A stretch of 64,000 bases of DNA from Microbacterium ureisolvens (GTDB lineage: Bacteria > Actinomycetota > Actinomycetes > Actinomycetales > Microbacteriaceae), in assembly GCF_015278315.1 (NCBI RefSeq), contig NZ_JADIJE010000009.1, forward strand, positions 1-64,000. The letters run 5' to 3'. Below are positions 27,556-36,052 of the stretch, piece after piece. Below the pieces are notes generated by a model. That model was not told the DNA's origin. It saw only the letters and a program-made list of their open reading frames with translations, and did no database searches. Position 1 is the stretch's first letter. Each line of letters begins with the position of its first letter. A program made the position numbers and the translations under genes.

Positions 27556-27990
27556 GTGGCCGGCGTCGTGATCCGCGCGATCGGGCGCGCCCGCGCGCGG
27601 CTGGCGACGGTGGTCCACGACGATACAGGCGCGAGCCCGGTGGAGTTCGTGCTCGTCGGCGCCCTCCTGACCGTCCTGACGCTCGGTGTCCTTCAGTTCG
27701 GGCTGGCGGTGTACGTGCGCAACGTCGTCCACGACGCTGCGGTCGAGGGGGCGTATCACGCCGCGCTCGCCGACACCACGCTCGACGACGGTGCACGGCG
27801 AACGCGCGACATCGTGACCCAAACTGTCGGAGCCGGATACGCGACCGACGTGACGGTCCGGCAGACGGGGGCCGTCGGCCAGGAGGCGGTCGAGGTGCGG
27901 GTGGCTACCACCCTGCCACTTGTCGGGCTGCTCGGTGCGCCTCGCTCGATGGAGGTGACGGCCCATGCTCCGGTCGAGTCCTTCGACTGA
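27556..27990 (+). CDS. TadE-like pseudopilin
   Basis: 144 aa with the TadE signature: a short cytoplasmic head, DTGASPVEFVLVGALLTVLTLGVLQFGLAVYVRN (an acidic residue before the long helix), then an extracytoplasmic domain beginning HDAAVEGAYHAALAD. The Glu in VEF corresponds to the Glu+5 of processed pseudopilins. GTG start 4 nt after the pilin stop. The downstream pseudopilin begins within its last 26 nt. Confidence 0.82.
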   Translation: MAGVVIRAIGRARARLATVVHDDTGASPVEFVLVGALLTVLTLGVLQFGLAVYVRNVVHDAAVEGAYHAALADTTLDDGARRTRDIVTQTVGAGYATDVTVRQTGAVGQEAVEVRVATTLPLVGLLGAPRSMEVTAHAPVESFD

Positions 27991-28450
27991 GAACGCCGGT
28001 GCGGGTTGCGATTCGTCAGATGACCCCGCAGACCGCGGATCGGCCGCGCTCGAGTTCATCCTCGTGGGGTTGCTCCTGCTCGTGCCCCTCGTCTACCTGG
28101 TGGTGGCCCTGGGCCTCATCCAGGGGCAGAGCCTCGGCGCCGAGGCGGCATCTCGGCACATCGCGCGCGCGGTCTCGACGGCCACCGACGCCGAGGATGC
28201 TCGCTTACGCGCCGACGCCGTGCTGGCGGCCGTCTCGAAGGAGTACGGGCTCGATGAGGTCGACCTGTCTATCGACTGCACCCCAGCCGGTGCCACCTGC
28301 CCGCGGGCCGGCGCCACGCTGCACGTGAGCGTCCGCACGACCGTCCCCCTTCCACTCGTGCCACCGGTTCTCGAACTCGACCGCATCGCCGCCATCCCCG
28401 TCGAGGCGTCGGCCGCGCACAAGGTGTCGCGATTCTGGAGCGAGCGATGA
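27965..28450 (+). CDS. TadE-like pseudopilin, second copy
   Basis: 161 aa. A polar head with a Cys precedes the conserved GSAALEFILVGLLLLVPLVYLVVAL helix, with Glu in ALEF. The external part has two Cys residues (DCTPAGATCP) that could form a disulfide. It overlaps the previous gene by 26 nt and the next by 4 nt (ATGA). Role as minor pilin or assembly factor of the Tad pilus is inferred from context and family. Confidence 0.82.
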   Translation: MLRSSPSTENAGAGCDSSDDPADRGSAALEFILVGLLLLVPLVYLVVALGLIQGQSLGAEAASRHIARAVSTATDAEDARLRADAVLAAVSKEYGLDEVDLSIDCTPAGATCPRAGATLHVSVRTTVPLPLVPPVLELDRIAAIPVEASAAHKVSRFWSER

Positions 28451-28893
28451 TCCGCCGCCTTCGGGCGCTCCTGCGACGGAGCGGGGTGACGGGCGATGAC
28501 GAGGGCAGCGTCCTCATCCTCACGCTCGGCTACGGCGTCCTGGCGATCGCCGTGATCCTGGTGTGCACGGCGGCGACGAGCCTGTACCTGGCGCAGAAGC
28601 AGCTGGACGCGGTGGCGGATGCCGCAGCCCTGGCCGCGGCCGACGGCTTCGAGCTCTCGGTGATCGACGGTGAACCGGTCGCGACGCTGACGGATGCGGG
28701 CGTCCGCCGCGAGGCCGAGGCGATGATCGGCGTCATCGCCACCGACGCGCGGCTGATCTCGGCGACGACCCCCGACAGCGTCTCAGCGCGGGTGACGGTG
28801 GCCGGGTCGTGGCATCCGCCGGTCGTCACGGTGTTCGTGCCGGAGGGCGTCGCACTGGAGGCGACGGCCACCAGCCGCACGGCGCTGCACTGA
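28447..28893 (+). CDS. Rv3654c/TadG-like pilus-associated protein
   Basis: 148 aa, last gene of the tad operon. DDEGSVLILTLGYGVLAIAVILVCTAAT is the membrane segment, followed by LYLAQKQLDAVADAAALAAADGFEL, the TadG-type pattern after the helix. It resembles the short Tad-like protein found at the end of actinobacterial tad loci. The start overlaps the preceding stop (ATGA). No prepilin peptidase or TadZ gene is nearby. Confidence 0.8.
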   Translation: MIRRLRALLRRSGVTGDDEGSVLILTLGYGVLAIAVILVCTAATSLYLAQKQLDAVADAAALAAADGFELSVIDGEPVATLTDAGVRREAEAMIGVIATDARLISATTPDSVSARVTVAGSWHPPVVTVFVPEGVALEATATSRTALH

Positions 28894-28921
28894 CGAGACC
28901 GGAACGGGTCAGCCCGAGCGG

Positions 28922-29524
28922 TCACATGCCGGCCGAAGCCGCCCGCGCGGCGAGCGCGACCGCTTCCATGCGGGAGTGCACGCCGAGCTTGCCCAGCAGG
29001 TTCTGCATGTGCGCGCCGACGGTCTTGATGCTGATGCCCATCGCCGTCGCCACCTGCTTCTGCGTCATCCCCTCGGTCGTCATCGTGAGCACCTCTCGCT
29101 CGCGCTGGGTGAGCGAGGACAGGCGCCGGAGGTCGGCGGTCTCACCGCGGGCGGGCTTCGTCCGGTCCACCAGGCGGCGCACGCGCGCGAGGAACTCCTC
29201 GGCGTCCATCGACTCGGCGGCGTAGTCGTCAGCGCCGACGAGCAGCCCCGCCACCACATCCGCGGGCGTCGTGCGGTCGGCGGAGACCAGTACAGCGGGC
29301 ATGTCGGGTCCGTAGCGATCTCGCAGTTCGCGGAGGAACCCGCAGCCGCCGTCCTCGACCTCGAGGATCGCCACCGCCGGCGCGCTGCCGTTCAGCCAGG
29401 CGGCGGCATCCGTTGCTCTTCCGAAATCCGCGGCGCGCAAGCCGAGCCGACCTACGAGTGCCACGTATGCGGATCTGACGTGGTCGCCCGCGACCACCAA
29501 TGCGTATTCATCTTCCGTGCTCAC
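28922..29524 (-). CDS. LuxR/NarL-type regulator with degenerate receiver
   Basis: 200-aa DNA-binding regulator, convergent with the tad operon. The C-terminal LuxR helix-turn-helix is complete (LTQREREVLTMTTEGMTQKQVA and ISIKTVGAHMQNLLGKLG). The N-terminal receiver lacks key residues: the phosphoacceptor Asp is Glu in AILEVEDGG, the Lys before the last helix is Glu in DDYAAES, and the acidic pair is reduced to GD. It is therefore unlikely to work by aspartate phosphorylation. GAGG is 5 nt before the GTG at 29524, which decides the start. Control of the tad genes is possible but unproven. Confidence 0.85.
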   Translation of the reverse strand: MSTEDEYALVVAGDHVRSAYVALVGRLGLRAADFGRATDAAAWLNGSAPAVAILEVEDGGCGFLRELRDRYGPDMPAVLVSADRTTPADVVAGLLVGADDYAAESMDAEEFLARVRRLVDRTKPARGETADLRRLSSLTQREREVLTMTTEGMTQKQVATAMGISIKTVGAHMQNLLGKLGVHSRMEAVALAARAASAGM

Positions 29525-29723
29525 GATTCCTCCCCGAATCGCGCGCCTCCCGCCCTGGAACTGCACCGGAGGATGATCCAGCTGGGATCTCAGGTTCACC
29601 CGGCGACCGCGTTCCCACGCGGCTCTCAGCTTAAGCCCAGGAATGGCGTGGCGAAAGGGCAGCGCTTGGCGAGCAACGCGACGGCCATAGCTCCGGAGGG
29701 GTGTGGTGAGCGGTCGCCTCGGC

Positions 29724-29729
29724 TACAGT
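29724..29729 (+). promoter_or_regulatory. -10 box TACAGT upstream of the RIO kinase leader
   Basis: TACAGT would place the transcript start near 29736, leaving about 38 nt before the short ORF at 29775 and about 135 nt before the kinase ATG. Confidence 0.5.
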
Positions 29730-29774
29730 TGTCGCGAATCGGTGCTCTGCACCCCGACCGGAAGGAGGAGAACG

Positions 29775-29837
29775 ATGGCTGTCTTCACCATGACCCGTGC
29801 CCATTCCCCTTCCCTCGAGGTCGCCCGCACCCACTGA
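29775..29837 (+). CDS. possible leader peptide, 20 aa
   Basis: Reads MAVFTMTRAHSPSLEVARTH then TGA. It is preceded by AAGGAGGAG 4 nt before the ATG, one of the best ribosome binding sites in the window. It ends 34 nt before the RIO kinase start, in a different frame. Translation here could affect the downstream gene (leader peptide or coupling). It could also be chance; only conservation would tell. Confidence 0.4.
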   Translation: MAVFTMTRAHSPSLEVARTH

Positions 29838-29871
29838 GATCGGCGGCCTCCCACCCTGGAGTGCCCATCCG

Positions 29872-30696
29872 ATGTCATCCGCACGCTTCGACGCGTCCGC
29901 ATCCCTCCTCCCGCCCGAGCTCGAGCCGGGCGCCGACCAGCGCTGGTCCACCTGGCCGGCTTCGTCGCCGACGCAGCGCGGTCCGCTCCCTCATCCCGAT
30001 TGGCTCGTGACCTCCGCCGGGGCGTGGGACACCGAACTCGGCGTCGTCAAGACCGGCAAGGAGGCCGACGTCCACCTCATCGAGCGCGCGGTGCCGGGAA
30101 CGGCCGGCGTGCTCCTCGCCTCCAAGCGCTACCGCAGCACCCACCACAGCGACTTCCATCGCTCCGGCAGCTACGAGGAGGGGCGCACCATGCGCAACAC
30201 CCGCGACGCCCGTGCCGTCGGCCGGAAGTCCTCGTACGGCCGGTCGGTGGCGGCGGGCCACTGGGCGGTGAGCGAGTTCGACGCCCTCTGCCGCGCCTGG
30301 CGCGCAGGCGTGCCCGTGCCCTACCCCGTCCAGGTGAGCGAGACCGAGGTGCTCATGGAGTTCATCGGCGACGGGAGGACCGCGGCGCCGCGTCTGGCGC
30401 AGAGCCGGCTGCACGGGGAGGACCTGACGGATGCTTTCATCCAGGTGGTGGCGATCCTCGAGGCGTTCGCCCGCGCGGGCTTCGCCCACGGCGACCTCTC
30501 GCCGTACAACCTGCTCGATCACGACGGCCGGATCGTCGTGATCGACTTGCCGCAGATCGTGGATGTCGCCGCCAACCCGCAGGGACTCGACTTCCTCTAC
30601 CGTGACGTCATGAACGTCTCGACGTGGTTCGCGAGGCGTGGCTGCGACAACGACCCCGAGGACGTGTTCGCCCACCTGGTCGGCGTGATGTGGTGA
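29872..30696 (+). CDS. RIO-type serine/threonine kinase-like protein
   Basis: RIO1-like atypical kinase. TELGVVKTGKEADVHLIE (nucleotide loop), LLASKRYRSTHH with the probable ATP-binding Lys, FAHGDLSPYNLLDH with the catalytic Asp, and IVVIDLPQIVDV with the metal-binding Asp are all present. 274 aa from the ATG at 29872; a frame open 25 codons upstream is not favoured. RIO proteins act in ribosome maturation in eukaryotes and archaea; the bacterial role is unclear. A short leader ORF precedes it and a bidirectional terminator follows. Confidence 0.87.
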   Translation: MSSARFDASASLLPPELEPGADQRWSTWPASSPTQRGPLPHPDWLVTSAGAWDTELGVVKTGKEADVHLIERAVPGTAGVLLASKRYRSTHHSDFHRSGSYEEGRTMRNTRDARAVGRKSSYGRSVAAGHWAVSEFDALCRAWRAGVPVPYPVQVSETEVLMEFIGDGRTAAPRLAQSRLHGEDLTDAFIQVVAILEAFARAGFAHGDLSPYNLLDHDGRIVVIDLPQIVDVAANPQGLDFLYRDVMNVSTWFARRGCDNDPEDVFAHLVGVMW

Positions 30697-30726
30697 GCGC
30701 CCACCGACGCTCTTCGGTTGCCGAGC

Positions 30727-30768
30727 GCACGAGGTGCCCCGGCGCTCACCCGCCGGGGCACCTCGTGC
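30727..30768. terminator. bidirectional terminator, 18-bp stem
   Basis: A perfect 18-bp stem (30727-30744 with 30751-30768) and 6-nt loop CTCACC fills the gap between the convergent RIO kinase and subtilase genes. It serves either strand. Confidence 0.85.
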
Positions 30769-30774
30769 TGCGAC

Positions 30775-33700
30775 CTAGCGGGCGCCCTTCGCCTTCGCCG
30801 CCTGGAAGGCCTTCTCGATCTCCTGCGTGAAGGTGTTGCCCGCGGCATCCGTCGCCGTCACCCGCAGGTCGACCCAGCCGCCCTGGTCGGGCACCGGGAT
30901 CCGGGCCGAGTACCCGCTGACCCAGGCGCGCGACACCGCGAAGATGTACCCGTCGCCCTCGACGGCGCCGGTGGGGGCGTCCGTCTTCGCCGACTTCAGC
31001 GAGACCGGCACCCACTCGCCGCCGGCGGCGCGCGCCTCCAGGGTCGCGCCGGTGATCGCGCCGGCGGGCGCCGTGCCCGCGACGTGGCCGAGCTCGAGCC
31101 CCAGGGTGACGGCCGAGCCCTTGCGCCGGCCTTCTCCCGCGAGGTTCTCGTCGTCGACGTCGACGTCGTAGTACGCCTGGATCATCGGCATGAGCCGGTA
31201 CTCCCAGTCGCCCGCCTGACCGGCCGAGCGGAAGGTCCACTCGCTGACCGTCTTCGTGGAGCCGGCCAGGTGGGAGCCGTCCTGCGTCGCGGTGCTCACC
31301 ACGCGCCAATCCTGTTCGCCGTCGGGCAGGTCGAACACGTTGGCGCCCTGGTGCTCCCGCTGCGCGATCAGCTCGCCGTCCAGATAGACGTCGGTGAGCT
31401 GCTGGACGACCGAGTCCTCCCGCCATGTGTCGAATGCTCCGGTGTGGTCGGGATCGCCGCCGTCCGCCCAGCTCGGGATGTTGATCTGGGCGGAGTCGGA
31501 CTGGCGGAACGGCGCCCAGTACCCGGTGGCGACGTAGGGACGCACGATGCCGCCGTAGTACTCGGCCTCGGCGCGCTCGCCCGGCTCGTAGGTGCGCTGG
31601 ATGTCGCGCATCTCCCAGCCGACGGACGTGATCATCGTGCCCTGGTACCAGCGCAGCTGATCCGTGTTGACCCACTCGGCGCGCTCGGTGCCCCGCTGAG
31701 TGCGCATCGGGAACCCGTTGCCGTACTCCGCGCCCGGCACGAAGTCGTAGCGGAACTCGCCGATCTCCTCCGGCTGGCCGATGTAACGCGTGTCGATGCG
31801 TGCGAGGTCCTTCGCCGTGTGCACGAACGAGAGATCGGACGGGATCTCACCGTCGCCGAACTCGGCGATGTCGTACACGACGTCCGAGGTCGGCACGCCG
31901 ACAGCCGACAGCGTGACCCTCTTCGTGGCCAGCTGCGCCAGCAGCGCCCGACCCTCGACGCCGCTGACACCGGCGACCGGGATGCCGACGTTCGTCGTGA
32001 AGTCCTCCGACCCGACCCACTCGTTGAACTCGCCGTCTGCGTCGTTCACGACCACCAGCAGCTTCGCGCCGGCGGCTGCCGCATTCGCGGCGCGGACGGA
32101 TGCCGACACCTCGGCGGACCGGGTCACGACGGCGATCTTCCCCGCGACGTCGACCGCGGCGAATTCCTCCGCGCTGCCCTTCCCGGCGTCCACGGCGGCC
32201 GCCTTGAACGACCCGTCGAGGAACGTGGAACCGATCTGCACGATGAGGTCGAGTGGCCTCTTGCCCGCCGATACGGTCAGCAGCGGCTTCTGGAGGCGCC
32301 ACCGCGTGGTGAAGCCGAAGTCGGCGTCGTCGACCGTCATGGGCTGGGCCCACATCTCGTCGGTCCACACCGGCATCATCGCGCTCGCCGCGAAGCCGTC
32401 GACCGTGACGTCCATGCGGCGGAAGACGGGGTCGAGTCCGGACTGGCCCACGTCGGCCGTCACCTGCTCGGCCGTGCGCGCGTCGAGCGCGACGGTCCGG
32501 TTCTGGTCGAGCTCGAGAGTCGGCTCGCCGACCAGGACGCTCGCGATCGTGTCGGGCGTGCGCTCGAGCTCCATGAACGACATGACCGTGTAGTCGCCCT
32601 TCATGAGGCGCAGCGTGGTCTCGCCGTCGACGAGCACGGGCTCTGCCCACTCGGTCGCCGGATCCCACAGCATCGCGTACGCGGCGGCGGGGCTGCCCTC
32701 GAAGTCCGTCGCGGTGATCGTGAGGTCGTACCGCTCGGCCTCGGCGATGGTCCCGAGTGCGGTGCGGGTGACCGGCTCGTCGTCGATCGATCCGACGAGC
32801 ACGCCTGACAGCTGCGTGCCGGCCGGGACCTTGGCCGGGTCCACCGTCAACGTCGCCGTCCGGGTCTCGCCCGCCGGAATGGTGAGTGCGTCGGCATCGA
32901 GGGTCAGGGCGTCGAAGGCGATCCCCGCCGACATCGGCGCGGGTCCGCTGTCGGAGCCGGGCGTCGTGTCGGTGAGCGTCGCGGTCAGTGCGACCGTGAT
33001 CTCGGCATCCGTCCGGTTCGTGTACTCGACCACGCGCTCGACCGGAGTGGGCTGTTCTCCCCACATCAGCATGCCGAAGTCGCCGGAACCCGAGGCCACG
33101 ACCGGTGCCTCGAGTGCCGCGTCGACGTCGATCACGCCCGTGCCGCCCTGGTACGGGGTGTGGCCCAGATCCCGCGCGGTGCTCGCGAGCGCGGCCTTGA
33201 GCTGCGCGGTGGTGTAGTCGGGGTTCGCACCGAGGAGGATCGCGGCCGCACCGGCGACGTGCGGGGTCGCCATCGAGGTGCCGCTCATGGCGATGTAGGG
33301 GCCGTCGCCGGCGCTGTCGGCCGAGCGTGCGGCGGTGACATCGTTGCCGGGGCCGGTGACGTCTGGCTTGAGAGCGCCCGAGCGCGACAGCGGTCCCTGG
33401 CTGGTGAACCACGAGAGGGCGCCCGACGGGTCGTCGACGGAGCCGACCGTGAATGCCTGGGCGGCCGAGCCGGGAGCGCCGATCGTCTCGGGGGCGCCGG
33501 AGTTGCCGGCGGCGACGACGAAGAGCGCGCCGGTCTCTTCGGCGATGCGGTTCAGAGACTCCGCCATCAGGTCCTTGCCGTCCGACGGCGACGGCGATCC
33601 GAGGCTCATCGACACGATCGGGGCGTTCTGGCCGGCCCACTCCATCGCCTCGATGATCCAGGAGTCCTGACCCCAGCCGCTGGCGTCCAGCACCTTGCCG

Positions 33701-34623
33701 ACCAGCAGATCCGCGCCGTCGGCGACGCCGCGGTGGGTGCCGCCGTCAGACGCGCCCGTGCCCGCGATCGTGGAGGCGACATGGGTGCCGTGGCCGTTGG
33801 GGTCCCAGGCCACCTCCTCGCCCGGGACGAAGCTCTTCGAGTCGGCCAGCACGCGGCCCTCGAGATCGGGGTGGGTGTCGTCGTAGCCCGTGTCGAGCAC
33901 CGCGACGGTCACGCCCTCGCCGGTGTGGCCGGCGGCCCACGCCTCGGGGGCGTCGATGTAGCCGACGCTCCCGTCGAGCGTCGCCTGCACCTTGCCGTCG
34001 AGGTGGATCGCCTCGATGCCGCCGGCGAGCGCCGGCGCCGACGAGAACGCACGGGCGGTGGGAGCGGTGAGCGCCTGCCACGCCGCTGACGCGTCGCGGT
34101 GGCCGAGTGTGGCGCCGGCGGCTCCGATGCTCTCGAGCTGGTTGTGCACCTCGAGGCCGGGGACGGGAGCGGTGTAGCCGCGGGGTGAGGCGGCGTCCTG
34201 CTCGACGATGACCGGTGTCGCGTCGACGGACGCGTCGTCGTAGCCGAACTCGATGAGCAGCGAGACGTTGAACAGGTCCTGGTCGAGCGCGCCGGAAGCC
34301 AGATACGGCATCGCGACGTCGGGCACCACGTGCAGGTCGCCGGCTGCCTCGTAGGTGCGGGCGCCGGCGCCCTCCACGGCCGTGTCGATCGACACCGCGT
34401 GGGTGCCGTCCGACAGGTCGGTGACCGTCACGCGATCGCCGGTGATGAGCGTGACGGTGTGGGCGCTGCCGGCGACCGCGGGGGCGGCGGGGGCATCCTC
34501 GGGGGCGGATGTGGCGGTCGCCGGCAGAGTTGTCAGGCCGATGCCTGCGATTCCGATCGCCAGACCGCTTGTGGCGGCGACGATCGGACGCAGGCGGCGG
34601 CCGATGGGCTGGGGTCGTGACAT
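30775..34623 (-). CDS. secreted S8 (subtilisin-like) serine peptidase, multidomain
   Basis: 1282-aa exported protease. A basic N-terminus and helix (IVAATSGLAIGIAGIGL) form a signal peptide ending near ATATSAPED. The S8 domain has Asp in VAVLDTGYDDTHPD near residue 244, His in NGHGTHVAS near 278 and Ser in GTSMATPHVAGAA near 448, so the triad is complete. Downstream are Ig-like and protease-associated (PA) regions. No LPXTG or membrane anchor is seen at the end (AKAKGAR). The ATG at 34623 has AGAGG upstream and begins at the signal peptide; a longer frame upstream is discounted. It is divergent from a TrmB/LuxR-like regulator. Confidence 0.92.
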   Translation of the reverse strand: MSRPQPIGRRLRPIVAATSGLAIGIAGIGLTTLPATATSAPEDAPAAPAVAGSAHTVTLITGDRVTVTDLSDGTHAVSIDTAVEGAGARTYEAAGDLHVVPDVAMPYLASGALDQDLFNVSLLIEFGYDDASVDATPVIVEQDAASPRGYTAPVPGLEVHNQLESIGAAGATLGHRDASAAWQALTAPTARAFSSAPALAGGIEAIHLDGKVQATLDGSVGYIDAPEAWAAGHTGEGVTVAVLDTGYDDTHPDLEGRVLADSKSFVPGEEVAWDPNGHGTHVASTIAGTGASDGGTHRGVADGADLLVGKVLDASGWGQDSWIIEAMEWAGQNAPIVSMSLGSPSPSDGKDLMAESLNRIAEETGALFVVAAGNSGAPETIGAPGSAAQAFTVGSVDDPSGALSWFTSQGPLSRSGALKPDVTGPGNDVTAARSADSAGDGPYIAMSGTSMATPHVAGAAAILLGANPDYTTAQLKAALASTARDLGHTPYQGGTGVIDVDAALEAPVVASGSGDFGMLMWGEQPTPVERVVEYTNRTDAEITVALTATLTDTTPGSDSGPAPMSAGIAFDALTLDADALTIPAGETRTATLTVDPAKVPAGTQLSGVLVGSIDDEPVTRTALGTIAEAERYDLTITATDFEGSPAAAYAMLWDPATEWAEPVLVDGETTLRLMKGDYTVMSFMELERTPDTIASVLVGEPTLELDQNRTVALDARTAEQVTADVGQSGLDPVFRRMDVTVDGFAASAMMPVWTDEMWAQPMTVDDADFGFTTRWRLQKPLLTVSAGKRPLDLIVQIGSTFLDGSFKAAAVDAGKGSAEEFAAVDVAGKIAVVTRSAEVSASVRAANAAAAGAKLLVVVNDADGEFNEWVGSEDFTTNVGIPVAGVSGVEGRALLAQLATKRVTLSAVGVPTSDVVYDIAEFGDGEIPSDLSFVHTAKDLARIDTRYIGQPEEIGEFRYDFVPGAEYGNGFPMRTQRGTERAEWVNTDQLRWYQGTMITSVGWEMRDIQRTYEPGERAEAEYYGGIVRPYVATGYWAPFRQSDSAQINIPSWADGGDPDHTGAFDTWREDSVVQQLTDVYLDGELIAQREHQGANVFDLPDGEQDWRVVSTATQDGSHLAGSTKTVSEWTFRSAGQAGDWEYRLMPMIQAYYDVDVDDENLAGEGRRKGSAVTLGLELGHVAGTAPAGAITGATLEARAAGGEWVPVSLKSAKTDAPTGAVEGDGYIFAVSRAWVSGYSARIPVPDQGGWVDLRVTATDAAGNTFTQEIEKAFQAAKAKGAR

Positions 34624-34639
34624 GCGCGAGCCTCTCGGT

Positions 34640-34660
34640 GTGGGGATTCCGTATCCCCAC
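34640..34660. promoter_or_regulatory. inverted repeat GTGGGGAT-N5-ATCCCCAC in subtilase/regulator gap
   Basis: Perfect 8-bp arms around TCCGT lie 17-37 nt upstream of the subtilase start and about 40 nt upstream of the divergent regulator start. Candidate operator for that regulator, or a leader hairpin of the subtilase mRNA. Confidence 0.5.
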
Positions 34661-34678
34661 CTTCGTGGCCCGGGTGCA

Positions 34679-34684
34679 TAAAGT
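34679..34684 (+). promoter_or_regulatory. -10 box TAAAGT for the regulator
   Basis: TAAAGT on the plus strand would start transcription near 34691, about 12 nt before the ATG at 34703, just ahead of GGAG. Confidence 0.4.
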
Positions 34685-34702
34685 GGTTGGCGGAGAAATG
34701 CC

Positions 34703-35719
34703 ATGGCCGGCATCCGCCAGCTCCGGTGGGTGACGATGGACGGCGTGGAGAAGGTGACCGTGCTCGATGCGCTCGGCCTCGATGAGGCGCACACCGCGGT
34801 GTACCGGTGCGTGCTGCAGCAGCCGTCCGCGTCGACGGCCGAGATCGCGTCGGCCATGAGCATGTCGCTGCCGCGCACGCGCCCGATCGTCGCCGAGCTG
34901 GAGCGGCTGGGTCTGCTCGCGCGTCAGGCGTCGAGCAGCGACCGGTTCGTGGCGTCGCCGCCCTCCATCTCGCTGCGCCCGCTGCTCTTGGAGCGTGAGC
35001 GCGGGCTCACTCGCGCCCACGAGGCCCTGGTGGAGCTCAGTGATCTCTACCGCCGGTCGGCCGAGCAGCGCAGCGTCGCCGACGTGGTGGACGTCGTCAT
35101 CGGAGACGATGCCGTCCGGCAGCGGGTGGCGCAGCTGCAGGCCGCATCGATCGAGCAGGTGCGCGTGCTCGTGCTGCACGAGATCGCGCTGCTCAGCGGC
35201 GAGGACAACATCGAGGAGGACCGCGCTCTCGCCCGCGGCGTGAGGTACCGCGTGATCGTCGAGAGCGCGGTGCTGGCGCGCCCAGGGTTCCTCGCCGCGG
35301 CCCGCGAGATGGCCCAGATCGGCGAGGAGATCCGGGTGCTCCCCACCCTGCCGACGCGTATGTTCATCGCCGACGACCAGATGGCGCTGGTGCCCATGCA
35401 CTCGCAGGACGAGGATCGCGGCTTCGGAGCGCTGCTCATCCACCCGAGCGGCCTGCTCGACCTCGTCTCGTCGATCTTCGAGGAGTACTGGCGGGCCGCG
35501 ACCGAGTTCCTCCCCATCGCGGCCGTGCCGACGACCGAGGAGGTCGACCGCGATCTCCTCCGCCTGCTGCTTCTGGGAGTGACGGATGCCGCAGCCGCCG
35601 CACAGCTCGGCATCTCGCTGCGGACGGTCCAACGCCGCGTGGCCGAGCTGATGGAGACCGCCGGCGTCACCACACGCATGCAGCTCGGCGCCGAGGCCGT
35701 GCGCCGCAGCTGGGTCTGA
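34703..35719 (+). CDS. TrmB-like regulator with C-terminal LuxR-type HTH
   Basis: 338-aa transcription factor. An N-terminal winged helix of TrmB type (LDEAHTAVYRCVLQQPSASTAEIA) is followed by a central effector-like region and a C-terminal LuxR-type helix-turn-helix (LGISLRTVQRRVAELMETAGV). Two DNA-binding domains in one chain suit a regulator of the neighbouring divergent subtilase. GGAG is 7 nt before the ATG, which fixes the start. It runs towards a small Cys-containing gene on the opposite strand 4 nt away. Target and signal are inferred only from position. Confidence 0.82.
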   Translation: MAGIRQLRWVTMDGVEKVTVLDALGLDEAHTAVYRCVLQQPSASTAEIASAMSMSLPRTRPIVAELERLGLLARQASSSDRFVASPPSISLRPLLLERERGLTRAHEALVELSDLYRRSAEQRSVADVVDVVIGDDAVRQRVAQLQAASIEQVRVLVLHEIALLSGEDNIEEDRALARGVRYRVIVESAVLARPGFLAAAREMAQIGEEIRVLPTLPTRMFIADDQMALVPMHSQDEDRGFGALLIHPSGLLDLVSSIFEEYWRAATEFLPIAAVPTTEEVDRDLLRLLLLGVTDAAAAAQLGISLRTVQRRVAELMETAGVTTRMQLGAEAVRRSWV

Positions 35720-35723
35720 GTCG

Positions 35724-35960
35724 TCACCAGCCGTGGGCGTTCAACCACCCCCGCCGGCTGTGCGCCTCCGCGGCCGTCTCGGCGGGGTCCGAAGTGTCGT
35801 GCTCGACGAGCCGAGAGGAGTCGTCCAGCTCCACGAAGCGCAGGCAGACCGGGCAGAGGGCGCGTCCGTGCGGGAAGCCGTCGGCCTGCGGCTCCGCCGG
35901 GGCGCCGGGCGTCGCGGAGCCGGGGCAGCGAGCGGGGTCGGCTCCGGCATCCGACCACAT
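35724..35960 (-). CDS. small uncharacterised protein with CPVC motif, 78 aa
   Basis: Starts MWSDAGADPARCPG and contains GRALCPVCLRFVELDD followed by VEHDTSDPAETAAEAHSRRGWLNAHGW. The CxxC plus His residues may bind one metal ion. I do not recognise the family. The stop is 4 nt from the convergent regulator stop. Coding bias supports it; no ribosome binding site is obvious at the ATG. Confidence 0.55.
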   Translation of the reverse strand: MWSDAGADPARCPGSATPGAPAEPQADGFPHGRALCPVCLRFVELDDSSRLVEHDTSDPAETAAEAHSRRGWLNAHGW

Positions 35961-36052
35961 GATCGTGCGGTGGCGATGAAGCCCCGCGTGATCGAGCGGA
36001 CGCGTGCAGCGACGCCCGTCGTTGCGGCTGCGGCAGAACTGCAGCACCTCGC

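Larger units (their letters stand above)
29525..29871. other. 347-nt gap between divergent regulator and RIO kinase genes
   Basis: The left 200 nt carry no coding frame or hairpin that I can support. The right part holds a -10 box (29724-29729), a strong ribosome binding site and a 20-codon open frame described separately. This is the only gap over 300 nt in the window. Confidence 0.6.
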
